This document shows positions 55,001-63,946 of a stretch of 64,000 bases of DNA, piece by piece. How positions within the stretch are numbered: position 1 is the stretch's first letter; every line of letters starts with the position of its first letter. Origin of the DNA: Croceimicrobium sp963974215. GTDB taxonomy: Bacteria > Bacteroidota > Bacteroidia > Flavobacteriales > Schleiferiaceae. Made by a program: the position numbers and the translations under genes. The stretch is from assembly GCA_963974215.1 (NCBI GenBank), contig CAXBBL010000014.1, positions 26,229-90,228 of the forward strand, given 5' to 3'. The notes under the pieces are model-generated. The model saw only the letters and a program-made list of their open reading frames with translations. It searched no databases and was not told the origin of the DNA.

Positions 55001-55116
55001 GTAATTGATTTTAGTAGTCTACTAAATTAACTTTTTTAGGCTTTCAATTTACAATCATATAAATAACCTAATATTATTACTTATTGATCCTTCGAATAAT
55101 AAAGCCTGAGAATAGT

Positions 55117-55566
55117 TTATTCGGCAGCTTTCTCTTTACGTTTATAAAGAAAGGCTTTGGGTTGAGGTAAAGTGTTTGGCTGAGAATAGTAATTTATATA
55201 GAGAAGAGTTAACTCTGCCGTAGAGCTTACACTCAAGCTTTGCAGTTCTAATTTTCCCTCAAACTCATTAAACATCACCTTTTGAATAAAGGCGTTGTTA
55301 TCTGCATCAAAAATTTTATTTGATTCTTTTCCAAAGACTAACATTCCGCCCTCCGTCTCCTCCATACATGTGATGCTTAAATCTGTGTTTTCGGGATTGG
55401 CCGTGGCCATCATATGACAGCTGTCGCAACTTATTTCGTAGGAAAATTCATCAATTTGGCTTTGAAGACTTTTTAGTTCAATATAGTTTGTAATTTCTCT
55501 ATAGTCTACTTGGGCTAAGCAAAGGTTGACCAATAGGCAGATGAGGAGGCTAAAAATAATTTTCAT
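55117..55566 (-). CDS. Secreted protein of unknown function with one CxxCH motif
   Basis: A 149-residue exported protein with signal peptide MKIIFSLLICLLVNLCLAQ. CDSCH at about residues 47-51 is formally a haem c attachment motif, but no other cytochrome c features such as a downstream axial Met environment can be assigned, and a third Cys occurs near 67. Ordinary metal or disulfide roles are possible. Apparently monocistronic; function unknown. Confidence 0.65.
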   Translation of the reverse strand: MKIIFSLLICLLVNLCLAQVDYREITNYIELKSLQSQIDEFSYEISCDSCHMMATANPENTDLSITCMEETEGGMLVFGKESNKIFDADNNAFIQKVMFNEFEGKLELQSLSVSSTAELTLLYINYYSQPNTLPQPKAFLYKRKEKAAE

Positions 55567-55723
55567 GGAAGCGATTTTTAAAGATTTGAATTTTTAATGA
55601 ACTCGAATTACGAATTGATTAGTTTCAAATATATAATTTAAAAGACTTCGATTTCAGCTGAGAAAAGTATTTTGAGAATAAAACCCAATAAGTAGGCGAG
55701 ATTTAGCCCTTTAAGTGACCTAA

Positions 55724-56050
55724 TTAATCTTCTTCTTTTGAATATTCTAAGAGAAATATTTCTTCACCTGGTTTTAGCAGATGAAATTGTTCACGCGCGA
55801 ATTTTTCTAAATTTTCGGGAGCGGAATTTAGTTCCTTTAGTTGCTTTTGGTCTTTGGTGATTTCACTTTGATAATGTGAAATGCTGGCTTCTAAATCACT
55901 GATTTCCTCATTAAGCTCATGGTGAATTAACCAGGAATTAACGTCCAGAAAGGTCATCCAAACTGTAAAGATGATAAGCGTTAGGACATACTTGTTAAGT
56001 AATACCTTAAACCAGAAATTAGCTTTTATCTTTTTCCAGATTTCCTGCAT
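55724..56050 (-). CDS. FtsB/DivIC-family cell division protein
   Basis: A 108-residue bitopic membrane protein: basic cytoplasmic N-terminus, one helix (about 18-38, VLTLIIFTVWMTFLDVNSW), a coiled coil (about 42-75) and the short C-terminal motif NLEKFAREQFHLLKPGEEIFLL typical of DivIC/FtsB. Such proteins bridge FtsL and FtsQ in the divisome. Its neighbours are unrelated to division. Confidence 0.88.
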   Translation of the reverse strand: MQEIWKKIKANFWFKVLLNKYVLTLIIFTVWMTFLDVNSWLIHHELNEEISDLEASISHYQSEITKDQKQLKELNSAPENLEKFAREQFHLLKPGEEIFLLEYSKEED

Positions 56051-56117
56051 AATTCAAAAGTAATTTCTTTAGACATACCAAGACTAAAAGCCACCAGCAA
56101 TTTTAAACAGTCGGATG

Positions 56118-57896
56118 TTAAGAGTTGAATTGCAGGGTACTAAGATTGTAGTACAGGCCTTCGCTATTATCAATTAGCTCGGCATGACTGCCCAGTTCAA
56201 CCAATTTACCTTTCTCAATTACGGCAATCTTATCGGCCTTGCGAATTGTGGCTAATCTATGTGCAATAACGATGGAAGTGCGGCCTAGCATTAACTTGTC
56301 TAAAGCCTCTTGCACTAAGCGCTCTGATTCTGAATCAAGGGCAGAAGTGGCCTCGTCGAGAATTAATATTTTGGGATCTTTTAGAACTGCTCTTGCAATA
56401 GCGACACGTTGTCTTTGGCCGCCCGATAGTTGCACACCACGATCGCCCACTATCGTATCTAGCTTTTCGGGGAATTCACTAATGAAGTCCCAAGCATTGG
56501 CTTGTTTAGCGGCTTCAATAATTTCCGCTTCAGTGGCCTTGGTCTTGCCGTATGCAATGTTTTCTCTAATGGTGCCGCCGAATAAAAATACATCTTGGGG
56601 AACCACCGCCATTTGGTTCCGTAAGGCACTGAGTGAGTAATTTTGCGCAAGCTTATTGTCGAAAAGTAAAGAACCTTCTGAATTGCTATAAAACTGCAGA
56701 ATTAAAGATACTATGGTGGATTTTCCTGCACCACTTGGCCCCACTAAAGCTACTTGCTCGCCTGCTTGTACTTTTAGACTTAAATTGTTGATTACCTGTT
56801 GATCAGGACGAGTACTATAGGCAAAGCTTAAATTTTTAAACTCAATTTCCCCTTTAAATTGGCTGAGGTCTTCATGCTTTGAGCTTTCCTGAAGATCTTC
56901 TGTCCCTTCATCAAAAATATCCATTAACTCTTCCGTGGCTCCTATCGCTTTTTGCAGATTAGCATATACATTGGCTAGACCACCAATAGAACCACCAATA
57001 AAGGCCGAGTAAATAATAAAGCTGAAGAGTTCACCCATGGCTAATTCATTGACGGCAACAAGGTTAACACCGCGCCAAATTACGGCCACAATGGCTCCGA
57101 ACATTCCTAAAATTATAAAGGAACTAAAGGCACCACGGTACTTACCTCCTTTCATGCCAATTTTAGCAACAGCATCTGTTTTTTCTTTGTAACGAGCAAT
57201 TTCGAAAAATTCGTTGGCGAAGGCTTTTACATTAAAAATACCTTGTAATGTCTCTTCTACAATAGTGTTTGAATCGGCCACTTCGCTTTGCATTTCTTTG
57301 GCGTAGTTGCGAATGAATCGTCCAAAAAAAACGGCAATAATAACCACCACCGGAACTATGCCCAGCATGAAAAGGGTAAGCTTGGTTGAGGTGAAAAGAA
57401 GGATGCCAATACCGCCAAAAATGATAATGATTTGACGAATAAACTCGGCGAGTGTAGTGGTGAAGGTTTCTTGCAATAAAGAAATGTCGGCCGAAATACG
57501 ACTATTTAATTCTCCCACCCTTTTGCTGTTAAAAAAGTTGATGGGGAGTTTAATTAGATGACTGTAGGTTGCTTGCCTTAACGAGGCAAGGGTTTTTTCC
57601 GTAACGTTTACAAAAAGCACTACTCTGAAAAATGAGACTACCGCCTGGATTACCAAAATACCAAGGAGTATTAAGGCGGTCCTTTCAATATTATCAAAAA
57701 TCGCTTCCGAGTTGGAGGCATCAACCAAGTCACCCATAAATTTAGGCAGCGCAAGGTTAGCGACCGAGCTTAAAACTAAAAAAACTAAACCCAGGGCAAA
57801 CTCTGCCTGATAGGGTTTAACGTATTTATACAGTTTAAGCGATTTTTTTAAAGATCCCTTACTAAGCTTGCGCTTCTCTTTCTTGGCTTCCGACAT
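56118..57896 (-). CDS. MsbA-like ABC transporter (fused permease and ATPase)
   Basis: A 592-residue half-transporter working as a homodimer. Six membrane helices (about 30-310) are followed by the nucleotide-binding domain with Walker A GPSGAGKST, Q-loop VPQDVFLFGG, signature LSGGQRQRVAIARA, Walker B ILILDEATSALD and the H-loop IAHRL. Best candidate role is lipid or lipid-A flipping, but substrate is not fixed by sequence. The ATG at 57896 is chosen since the TTG at 57920 is inside the promoter. Confidence 0.92.
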   Translation of the reverse strand: MSEAKKEKRKLSKGSLKKSLKLYKYVKPYQAEFALGLVFLVLSSVANLALPKFMGDLVDASNSEAIFDNIERTALILLGILVIQAVVSFFRVVLFVNVTEKTLASLRQATYSHLIKLPINFFNSKRVGELNSRISADISLLQETFTTTLAEFIRQIIIIFGGIGILLFTSTKLTLFMLGIVPVVVIIAVFFGRFIRNYAKEMQSEVADSNTIVEETLQGIFNVKAFANEFFEIARYKEKTDAVAKIGMKGGKYRGAFSSFIILGMFGAIVAVIWRGVNLVAVNELAMGELFSFIIYSAFIGGSIGGLANVYANLQKAIGATEELMDIFDEGTEDLQESSKHEDLSQFKGEIEFKNLSFAYSTRPDQQVINNLSLKVQAGEQVALVGPSGAGKSTIVSLILQFYSNSEGSLLFDNKLAQNYSLSALRNQMAVVPQDVFLFGGTIRENIAYGKTKATEAEIIEAAKQANAWDFISEFPEKLDTIVGDRGVQLSGGQRQRVAIARAVLKDPKILILDEATSALDSESERLVQEALDKLMLGRTSIVIAHRLATIRKADKIAVIEKGKLVELGSHAELIDNSEGLYYNLSTLQFNS

Positions 57897-57917
57897 GGAG
57901 GATTTTTTGACAGGGCG

Positions 57918-57925
57918 CAAAGGTA
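57918..57925 (-). promoter_or_regulatory. -7 element of the ABC transporter gene
   Basis: TACCTTTG on the minus strand is an exact TAnnTTTG match, 21 bp before the ATG at 57896. Confidence 0.55.
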
Positions 57926-57946
57926 AAATTTAGAACTGCTAGCTGC

Positions 57947-59740
57947 TTATTTAGCTTTTAAAATTTTGCCACTTTTTACTTTAGCCCAGTAATCTTTCAA
58001 TTCAGATCTCACTTCACCGCTAAGAAGCAGTAGGCCAATGATATTCGGGAATGCCATGGCAAGAATCATCATATCGGAAAAATCTAAAACGGCTCCTAAA
58101 CTTACCGACGAACCGATTACAATAAATACTAAGAATAATAATTTGTAGGTAATTTCCGTCAGTTTATTTCTTCCAAAAAGAAAAGTCCAAGCACGTAAGC
58201 CATAATAACTCCAGCTAATCATAGTTGAGAAGGCGAATAAGAAAATAGCTACCACTAAAACATAAGGGAACCAGCTAATTACACTTCCAAAAGCTTGCGA
58301 AGTTAACTGCGCACCACCAATACCACCGTCGTTATAATAGCCCGTAAATATTAATACCAAGGCGGTAAGCGTACACACTACTACCGTGTCAATAAAAGGT
58401 TCTAATAAGGCTACAAAACCTTCACTAACGGCGTGCTTTGTTTTTGCTGCAGAGTGGGCAATAGCGGCCGAACCAACTCCTGCCTCATTGGAGAAAGCAG
58501 CGCGACGAACACCTTGTATCATTACGCCCACAAAACCACCCAGCATGGCTGAAGGATCAAAGGCACCGTCAATAATTAATGTGAATGCATCACCGATTTT
58601 GGTAATGTTCATCAAGATAATTACCAAAGCGGCAAGAATGTAAATGCCGGCCATAATCGGAACAATCTTCTCGGTTACTTTAGCAATACTCTTAATGCCT
58701 CCTAAAATTACAGATCCTACTAAGATTGCCAGGATTAATCCGAAAATGGGACCATATCCTACTAAGAAAGTGAATTCTCCTGAAAGTTGTTCGAAAGCCT
58801 GATTAGCTTGGAACATGTTGCCACCGCCAAAGCTGGCCCCAATAGCTAGTACAGCAAAAACTACCGCAAGTACCTTTCCTAAGCCGCCCATGCCTTTATT
58901 GGCTAATCCTTTGCGTAAATAGCGCATAGGGCCTCCTTCAACTACACCATCTTCGCCAATGTCACGATACTTAACACCTAAGGTACATTCGGTAAATTTC
59001 GAAGCCATACCGAAGAGACCAGCAACGACCAACCAAAAGGTTGCACCAGGACCACCGAGTGAAATCGCCACGGCCACACCCGCAATATTCCCTAAACCAA
59101 CTGTTGCGCTAACCGCAGTGGCTAGAGCTTGAAAGTGAGTAACTTCACCGGGAGCATCTTCCTCATCGTATTTGCCTCGCACTAAATTAATTGAATGTCT
59201 CCAGCCCCAGAAGTTTACAAGACCCATTCTAAAGGTGAAAAATATGGCTCCAAACATTAACCAAATAACAATAAAAGGAATGCTGTTAGTGCGGATATCT
59301 CCGTTGGGGAAGCGCGCTAATTCACCGCTATCCGTTCTTACGCGATTGTCGTATAAACCAAGGGCATCAAAAGGGTCCCAGAAAATTATAGTTGCAAAAG
59401 CATTAACAATGGGAGTAAAAGTGCCGTTAAAAGTTTCAGCTACCGAATTGGTTGGAATTTCAAAACTTTGGCTAATGCTGTCACCTCCCGCATCAAAAAC
59501 GGTAATGGTGTAGGGAATACCCTCAGTTAAGCCATTGGCCTTTCTTGCAATGGTATCAGTGCCCTGGTTACTCCATTTATAAGTATAAGGTTTTATGCCT
59601 CCCATAACCTCAATGCTGGCATGCCCATTATTAATTTCGCTGTTAGGATTTTTAAACTCGAAATTGATGATTTCCATTTTCCCTACCGAAAAGGCATTGA
59701 AACTTAGAAGACATACGGCTAGTGCAAAAAGCTTACGCAT
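57947..59740 (-). CDS. Sodium:alanine symporter (AGCS family) with periplasmic SprB-like domain
   Basis: A 597-residue protein. The N-terminus is a signal peptide (MRKLFALAVCLLSFNAFS), followed by a domain of about 75 residues with SprB-repeat character (GGIKPYTYKWSNQGTDTI, then ITVFDAGGDSI). From about residue 150 on it is a standard AGCS symporter of ten or more helices, with family signatures ATAVSATVGLGNIAGVAVAISLGGPGATFW and RAAFSNEAGVGSAAIAHSAA. It should import alanine or glycine with Na+. The start at 59740 is chosen for its clean signal peptide over an upstream start at 59812. Confidence 0.9.
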   Translation of the reverse strand: MRKLFALAVCLLSFNAFSVGKMEIINFEFKNPNSEINNGHASIEVMGGIKPYTYKWSNQGTDTIARKANGLTEGIPYTITVFDAGGDSISQSFEIPTNSVAETFNGTFTPIVNAFATIIFWDPFDALGLYDNRVRTDSGELARFPNGDIRTNSIPFIVIWLMFGAIFFTFRMGLVNFWGWRHSINLVRGKYDEEDAPGEVTHFQALATAVSATVGLGNIAGVAVAISLGGPGATFWLVVAGLFGMASKFTECTLGVKYRDIGEDGVVEGGPMRYLRKGLANKGMGGLGKVLAVVFAVLAIGASFGGGNMFQANQAFEQLSGEFTFLVGYGPIFGLILAILVGSVILGGIKSIAKVTEKIVPIMAGIYILAALVIILMNITKIGDAFTLIIDGAFDPSAMLGGFVGVMIQGVRRAAFSNEAGVGSAAIAHSAAKTKHAVSEGFVALLEPFIDTVVVCTLTALVLIFTGYYNDGGIGGAQLTSQAFGSVISWFPYVLVVAIFLFAFSTMISWSYYGLRAWTFLFGRNKLTEITYKLLFLVFIVIGSSVSLGAVLDFSDMMILAMAFPNIIGLLLLSGEVRSELKDYWAKVKSGKILKAK

Positions 59741-59917
59741 AAATAAATTGATTTTTTGGAAGCACAATAATCGCAAAAAATTGCCACTTGCTAAAATTAT
59801 CGCCCTAAGCAATTGATAATTAAAAAATAAGAGTCCCTAAGTGTTTTCTAAATGCTTGATTCTAGGCAGCTGTAGACGAGGGATTGTAATTTAGGGCTCT
59901 CTTCAATACTAAGTTTT

Positions 59918-61003
59918 ATGGCCGATATCTATTTTTCGCCTGCAGAAAGGCGCGGAATTTTAGTCTTTTTAATCCTTTGTCTGCTCTTTTACCTTTCGGT
60001 AGATGCGTATTTAAGTCATTTACAGGCAAACCGCGCACCTTCGAGTTTAGAGCGAAAAGCCTTCATCGCTCTACTTAAGCAACAGAAATTGGCAGATAGT
60101 CTGCAGGGCAAAAAGGACTATAGTTATCGAGGGCGGATAGATCCGAACGTAGCCACGAAAAAACAACTAGTGCAAAGCGGTTTAAAAGAGAGCACTGCCG
60201 AGAGGCTAATTCGCTTTCGCGAGAAGGGTGCATTCTATAATTCTCGCTCTGATTTGGAAAGGGTTTACGGAATGGATACGAATTGGCTAAAGTCGGAGGG
60301 GATTGACTTTGTTTTTAATCTCCGCCCGGAAGATAAGAAAGAGGCGTTTCAATTGTCGGCGGAGAATCTTCCCTTAAAATTAAAATTTTTTGATCCCAAT
60401 ACGATTAAAGGTGAGGAGCTGCTGGAAATGCATCTGCCGGGGAGCGCGGTGAAAGGAATACTATCTTTTCGAGAAAAGTTCCGTGCATTTGAAAAGTCAA
60501 AAGACATATATGCGGTATACAATATTGATTCATTCTTGGCGCAACAGATTGTTCCCTTTGTTAAAATAGAAGGGCAGGATGAATTAAAGAAAGCGGACTC
60601 TTTAAAGGGGCCTATTTCTCTCAATCAGGCCGATACTATTCTTTTGAAAAAAGTAAAAGGCATTGGGTCCTATCTTGCGAAAAGCATAGTGGAATACCGC
60701 ACTAAATTGGGCGGTTTTTATAGCGTATCGCAGTTACGAGAGTTGTATTCGGTCGATTCAACTCGTTTCGAAATGATTCGTAAAAAACTCTATTGCGATA
60801 CTGATTATCAGAAGTTAAAAATAAATGAAGCCAGTGAGGAGGAGCTATACAGTCACCCTTATATTTCCTATAAACTGGCGCGAAACATAGTGGAGTTTAG
60901 GGAGAGAATGCGACTTTTTAAAAAGGCGGAAGAGCTAATGAACATTGAATTGGTCGATGGCGTTTTATTCAGTAAACTTGCACCTTATTTAGAGATTAAG
61001 TAA
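59918..61003 (+). CDS. Membrane-anchored helix-hairpin-helix protein (ComEA-like repeats)
   Basis: A 361-residue protein with one N-terminal membrane helix (about 13-32, GILVFLILCLLFYLSVDAYL) and four ComEA-like HhH modules in the soluble part (starting with DPNVATKKQLVQSGLKE near 69, DPNTIKGEELLEMHL near 156, NQADTILLKKVKGIG near 231 and INEASEEELYSHPYIS near 302). ComEA proteins bind DNA; in Bacteroidota this longer form is common and uncharacterised. It may form an operon with the acyl-CoA dehydrogenase 58 bp downstream, though the functions are unrelated. Confidence 0.85.
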   Translation: MADIYFSPAERRGILVFLILCLLFYLSVDAYLSHLQANRAPSSLERKAFIALLKQQKLADSLQGKKDYSYRGRIDPNVATKKQLVQSGLKESTAERLIRFREKGAFYNSRSDLERVYGMDTNWLKSEGIDFVFNLRPEDKKEAFQLSAENLPLKLKFFDPNTIKGEELLEMHLPGSAVKGILSFREKFRAFEKSKDIYAVYNIDSFLAQQIVPFVKIEGQDELKKADSLKGPISLNQADTILLKKVKGIGSYLAKSIVEYRTKLGGFYSVSQLRELYSVDSTRFEMIRKKLYCDTDYQKLKINEASEEELYSHPYISYKLARNIVEFRERMRLFKKAEELMNIELVDGVLFSKLAPYLEIK

Positions 61004-61061
61004 GTACTTGATTTTTAACACACCTCTCAAAAATACATTAATAAACACGAGTAAAAAGGCT

Positions 61062-62207
61062 ATGGGATTAGACTTTAAATTAACGGAAACCCAAAAGATG
61101 ATTGCAGAATCGGTGCGGGATTTTGCAGAACAGCATATTCGTCCGAATATTATGAAATGGGATGAAAGCCAAGAGTTTCCTATTGAGATATTTAAGCAAT
61201 TGGGCGAAATGGGCTTAATGGGGGTTTTAGTTCCCGAGGAGTACGGCGGTTCCGGCTTAAGTTATTTTGATTACGTTACTGCGATTAAAGAATTATCGAA
61301 GGTTGATCCTTCCATTGGTTTAAGTATGGCGGCGCATAATTCACTTTGTACCAATCATATTTTAATGTTCGGTAATGAAGAGCAAAAGCAAAAGTACTTA
61401 CCAAAATTAGCCAAGGCCGAGTTTATTGGCGCTTGGGGATTAACCGAGGTTGGCACGGGTAGCGATGCTGGCGGGATGAATACCACGGCGGTTAGAGACG
61501 GTGACGATTGGATTATCAATGGTTCGAAGAACTTTATCACGCACGCCATTAGCGGCGATGTGGCCGTGGTAATTGTAAGAACGGGCGAAAAAGGTGATTC
61601 CCATGGAATGTCAGCTTTTGTTATCGAAAAAGGAACACCTGGTTTTAAAGGCGGTCGCAAGGAAAACAAATTAGGCATGCGTGCCTCTGAAACGGCAGAA
61701 TTGATTTTTGACAATTGTCGTGTGCCCAATAGCAGCATGCTGGGTAAGGAAGGTGATGGTTTTATTCAGGCGATGAAGGTCTTAGATGGCGGTAGAATTT
61801 CGATTGCAGCCCTTTCCTTAGGTTGTGGTTTTGGAGCCCTAGAGGCTGCTGTAAAGTATTCTAAGGAGCGCGAGCAATTTGGTAAGCCTATCTCAGCCTT
61901 CCAAGGTGTGTCTTTTAAAATTGCCGAAGTTGCTACTGAAATGGAAGCAGCCGAACTTTTAACTTACCATGCTTGTGATTTAAAAGGTAGAGGAGAAAAG
62001 GTGACAGTAGCAGGAGCAAAGGCAAAAATGTACTCTTCGGAAATGGCGGTGAAAGCGTGTAACGAAGCAGTGCAGATTTTTGGTGGATACGGCTTTACTA
62101 AAGACTTTCCCGTGGAAAAATTCTACCGCGATGTAAAGCTTTGCACCATTGGAGAAGGTACTACCGAAATCCAAAAATTAGTTATTTCAAGAGAATTAAT
62201 GAAATAG
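61062..62207 (+). CDS. Acyl-CoA dehydrogenase
   Basis: A 381-residue flavoenzyme for the first step of fatty-acid or branched-chain acyl-CoA oxidation. N-terminal helical domain with GLMGVLVPEEYGG near 54-66, the middle beta domain with WGLTEVGTGSDAGGMNTTA near 126-144, and the C-terminal signature QIFGGYGFTKDFPVEKFYRDVK near 340-361. The catalytic-base position region GEGTTEIQKLVISREL near the end fits short-chain/butyryl-type enzymes. The ATG at 61062 is preferred to an upstream TTG at 61008. Confidence 0.95.
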   Translation: MGLDFKLTETQKMIAESVRDFAEQHIRPNIMKWDESQEFPIEIFKQLGEMGLMGVLVPEEYGGSGLSYFDYVTAIKELSKVDPSIGLSMAAHNSLCTNHILMFGNEEQKQKYLPKLAKAEFIGAWGLTEVGTGSDAGGMNTTAVRDGDDWIINGSKNFITHAISGDVAVVIVRTGEKGDSHGMSAFVIEKGTPGFKGGRKENKLGMRASETAELIFDNCRVPNSSMLGKEGDGFIQAMKVLDGGRISIAALSLGCGFGALEAAVKYSKEREQFGKPISAFQGVSFKIAEVATEMEAAELLTYHACDLKGRGEKVTVAGAKAKMYSSEMAVKACNEAVQIFGGYGFTKDFPVEKFYRDVKLCTIGEGTTEIQKLVISRELMK

Positions 62208-62230
62208 GGTGTTTCGCTTAGAAATTTATA

Positions 62231-62238
62231 TATATTTG
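62231..62238 (+). promoter_or_regulatory. rpsU promoter -7 element
   Basis: TATATTTG is an exact TAnnTTTG match 26 bp before the rpsU ATG. Confidence 0.65.
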
Positions 62239-62264
62239 CAGCCCCAAAATTTTAATATTCAAGG

Positions 62265-62456
62265 ATGTTAGTAATTTCAGTAAAAGAAGGAGAATCAATT
62301 GATCGTGCATTAAAGCGCTACAAGCGTAAATACGATCGTACCGGTGTGATGAAGCAGGTGCGTGCACGCAAACAATTTATCAAGCCTTCGGTAAACCGTC
62401 GTAAGGAAGTCATCAAGGCGGCTTACATTCAGCAGAAGCGTCAGGACGAAGAATAG
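62265..62456 (+). CDS. rpsU: 30S ribosomal protein S21
   Basis: A 63-residue, very basic small-subunit protein (VISVKEGESIDRALKRYKRKYDRTG, then KPSVNRRKEVIKAAYIQ). Length and sequence are typical of Bacteroidota S21. In this phylum the 16S rRNA anti-Shine-Dalgarno end is reported to be sequestered, involving S21. It has its own promoter and is separated from xerC by a terminator. Confidence 0.97.
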   Translation: MLVISVKEGESIDRALKRYKRKYDRTGVMKQVRARKQFIKPSVNRRKEVIKAAYIQQKRQDEE

Positions 62457-62481
62457 ATTAGTCTATTACATCGATATTCTC

Positions 62482-62519
62482 AACAAGGGTTTGTATCTTT
62501 ACATTCCCTTGTTTTTTTT
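62482..62519 (+). terminator. rpsU terminator directly abutting xerC
   Basis: AACAAGGG pairs with CCCTTGTT around a 16-base loop, followed by a T tract that ends at the base before the xerC ATG. The loop contains TATCTTTA, a possible -7 box for xerC. Confidence 0.8.
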
Positions 62520-63425
62520 ATGTCCAAAATTCAGAGTTTCCTCTCTTACTTAGAGCATCAGAAGCGATTTTCTGTGCATACTATAAAGTCCTATTCTAAG
62601 GACCTAAGTTTGTATTCCGAATTCATTTCACAAACTTTCGACTTGCAAGAGTTGGAGGAGGTACATCATTCTATGATTAGATCGTGGGTGGTGGAAATGG
62701 TGGAGAAGAATTATGCGCGAACAAGCATCAAGCGAAAACTAAGTGCCCTGCGTTCCTTTTACCGATTTTTGCAAAGAGAGGGTGCGGTAGATTCAAACCC
62801 CGCGGCACAAATAATAGTGCCCAAGCCCGAGAAAAAGCTTTTGCGGGTAGTGAGCGAGGATGACATGCGCTTTTTGTTAGAGGATCTGGCTTTCGCAGAT
62901 GACCCTTGGTCTTGCAGTCAGGCTTTAATCTTAGATCTGTTTTATCAAACTGGTATCCGTTTATCAGAGCTTATTAATCTTCGCGTCTCCGATCATAATT
63001 ATACGGCATCTTACATAAAGGTATTAGGGAAGCGAAATAAGGAAAGAGAGATTCCAATAGCGGCGAGCTTAAATGCTAAAATGAAGGATCATATAGATAA
63101 TCAGCGGCTTGCGCTAGATGTGTATCAGGAGCCTTGGTTTTTTTTAAGCAAGAAGGGGAAAAAGCTATATCCAAAACTTGTTTACAATAGCGTTAATGCC
63201 TACCTTAGTATAGTTAGTGGAGTTGAGAAAAAAAGTCCGCATGTGCTAAGGCATTCCTTTGCTACACATCTTTTAAATAGGGGTGCAGACATCAATTCAG
63301 TAAAGGAATTACTAGGGCATGCTTCTTTAGCGGCAACGCAAGTTTACACGCACAACTCCATTGATCGACTTAAACAGATGTATAACCATGCTCATCCTCG
63401 AGCAGCAAATTCAGATGAATTATGA
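62520..63425 (+). CDS. xerC: Tyrosine recombinase XerC/XerD-type
   Basis: A 301-residue chromosome-dimer-resolution recombinase. The SAM-like N-terminal domain (1-85) precedes the catalytic domain with GIRLSELINLRV (Arg), SPHVLRHSFATHLL (HxxR), LLGHASLAATQVYTH (His and the nucleophile Tyr). The ATG directly follows a terminator T tract, so no Shine-Dalgarno is present. Its stop overlaps hpf by 4 bases (ATGA). Gene order rpsU-xerC-hpf is conserved in Bacteroidota. Confidence 0.95.
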   Translation: MSKIQSFLSYLEHQKRFSVHTIKSYSKDLSLYSEFISQTFDLQELEEVHHSMIRSWVVEMVEKNYARTSIKRKLSALRSFYRFLQREGAVDSNPAAQIIVPKPEKKLLRVVSEDDMRFLLEDLAFADDPWSCSQALILDLFYQTGIRLSELINLRVSDHNYTASYIKVLGKRNKEREIPIAASLNAKMKDHIDNQRLALDVYQEPWFFLSKKGKKLYPKLVYNSVNAYLSIVSGVEKKSPHVLRHSFATHLLNRGADINSVKELLGHASLAATQVYTHNSIDRLKQMYNHAHPRAANSDEL

Positions 63426-63727
63426 AAGTTACCTTTCAGTCAGTAAACTTTAGCGCCGACGTGAAATTGATTAATTTCATTCAGCAGAAACTTGATAAGT
63501 TAGAACTCTTTAATGATCACGTCATTAATTCGGAGGTTTTTTTGAAAGTTGAGAACACATCGACCAAGGAAAATAAGATTGTAGAGGTCAAATTGCACAT
63601 TCCTAATCACGAATTAGTGGTTAAGAAGATAAATAAATCGTTTGAAGCAGCAGCAGATATGGCCACGGAGGCCTTGCGCAGACAGCTTTTAAAGCACAAA
63701 GAAAATCCTCGAGCAGTTGCATCATAA
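63422..63727 (+). CDS. hpf: Ribosome hibernation-promoting factor / RaiA
   Basis: A 101-residue ribosome-binding protein that inactivates or protects ribosomes under starvation. Short HPF form: VTFQSVNFSADVKLINFIQQKLDKLE opening, KIVEVKLHIPNHELVVKKINKSFEAAADMATEALRRQL at the centre to end; the long-form dimerisation tail is absent. Overlaps xerC by four bases, so translationally coupled. Confidence 0.92.
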   Translation: MKVTFQSVNFSADVKLINFIQQKLDKLELFNDHVINSEVFLKVENTSTKENKIVEVKLHIPNHELVVKKINKSFEAAADMATEALRRQLLKHKENPRAVAS

Positions 63728-63744
63728 TTTTTTTTGTCTGCCTA

Positions 63745-63774
63745 TTGTGGCAATGAGAATTCTTTTTACATTTG
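63745..63774 (+). promoter_or_regulatory. tRNA operon promoter
   Basis: TACATTTG (63767-63774) is an exact -7 match, and TTG (63745-63747) lies 19 bp upstream as a -33 box, the best-spaced promoter in the window. The predicted start is near 63780. Confidence 0.65.
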
Positions 63775-63775
63775 C

Positions 63776-63805
63776 AGTCCGTTTGAAAACGGGCTGTTCT
63801 TTTTT
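63776..63805 (+). terminator. Terminator of xerC-hpf overlapping the tRNA promoter
   Basis: AGTCCGTT and AACGGGCT pair (one G-T) around a 4-base loop, then TGTTCTTTTTT. It begins 2 bp after the tRNA -7 box, so the predicted tRNA start site lies inside it. Confidence 0.7.
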
Positions 63806-63821
63806 AGAATAACTTATATAA

Positions 63822-63895
63822 GCCTGTGTAGCTCAGTTGGCCAGAGCAGCTGATTTGTAATCAGCTGGTCGGGGGTTCGAATCCCTCCACAGGCT
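63822..63895 (+). tRNA. tRNA-Thr (anticodon TGT)
   Basis: A 74-nt cloverleaf: acceptor GCCTGTG/CACAGGC, anticodon stem GCTGA/TCAGC with loop TTTGTAA, and T arm GGGGG-TTCGAAT-CCCTC. Discriminator T; CCA is not encoded. Confidence 0.97.
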
Positions 63896-63946
63896 CAAGA
63901 AAAGGGAGACTAATTTAGTTTCGCGGTTCTTTAATTTTATTGTTTC

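Noticed and set aside
55420..55434. Cytochrome c call from the CDSCH motif of the 149-residue secreted protein
   Set aside because: A single CxxCH without other cytochrome features in a beta-rich protein is not sufficient.
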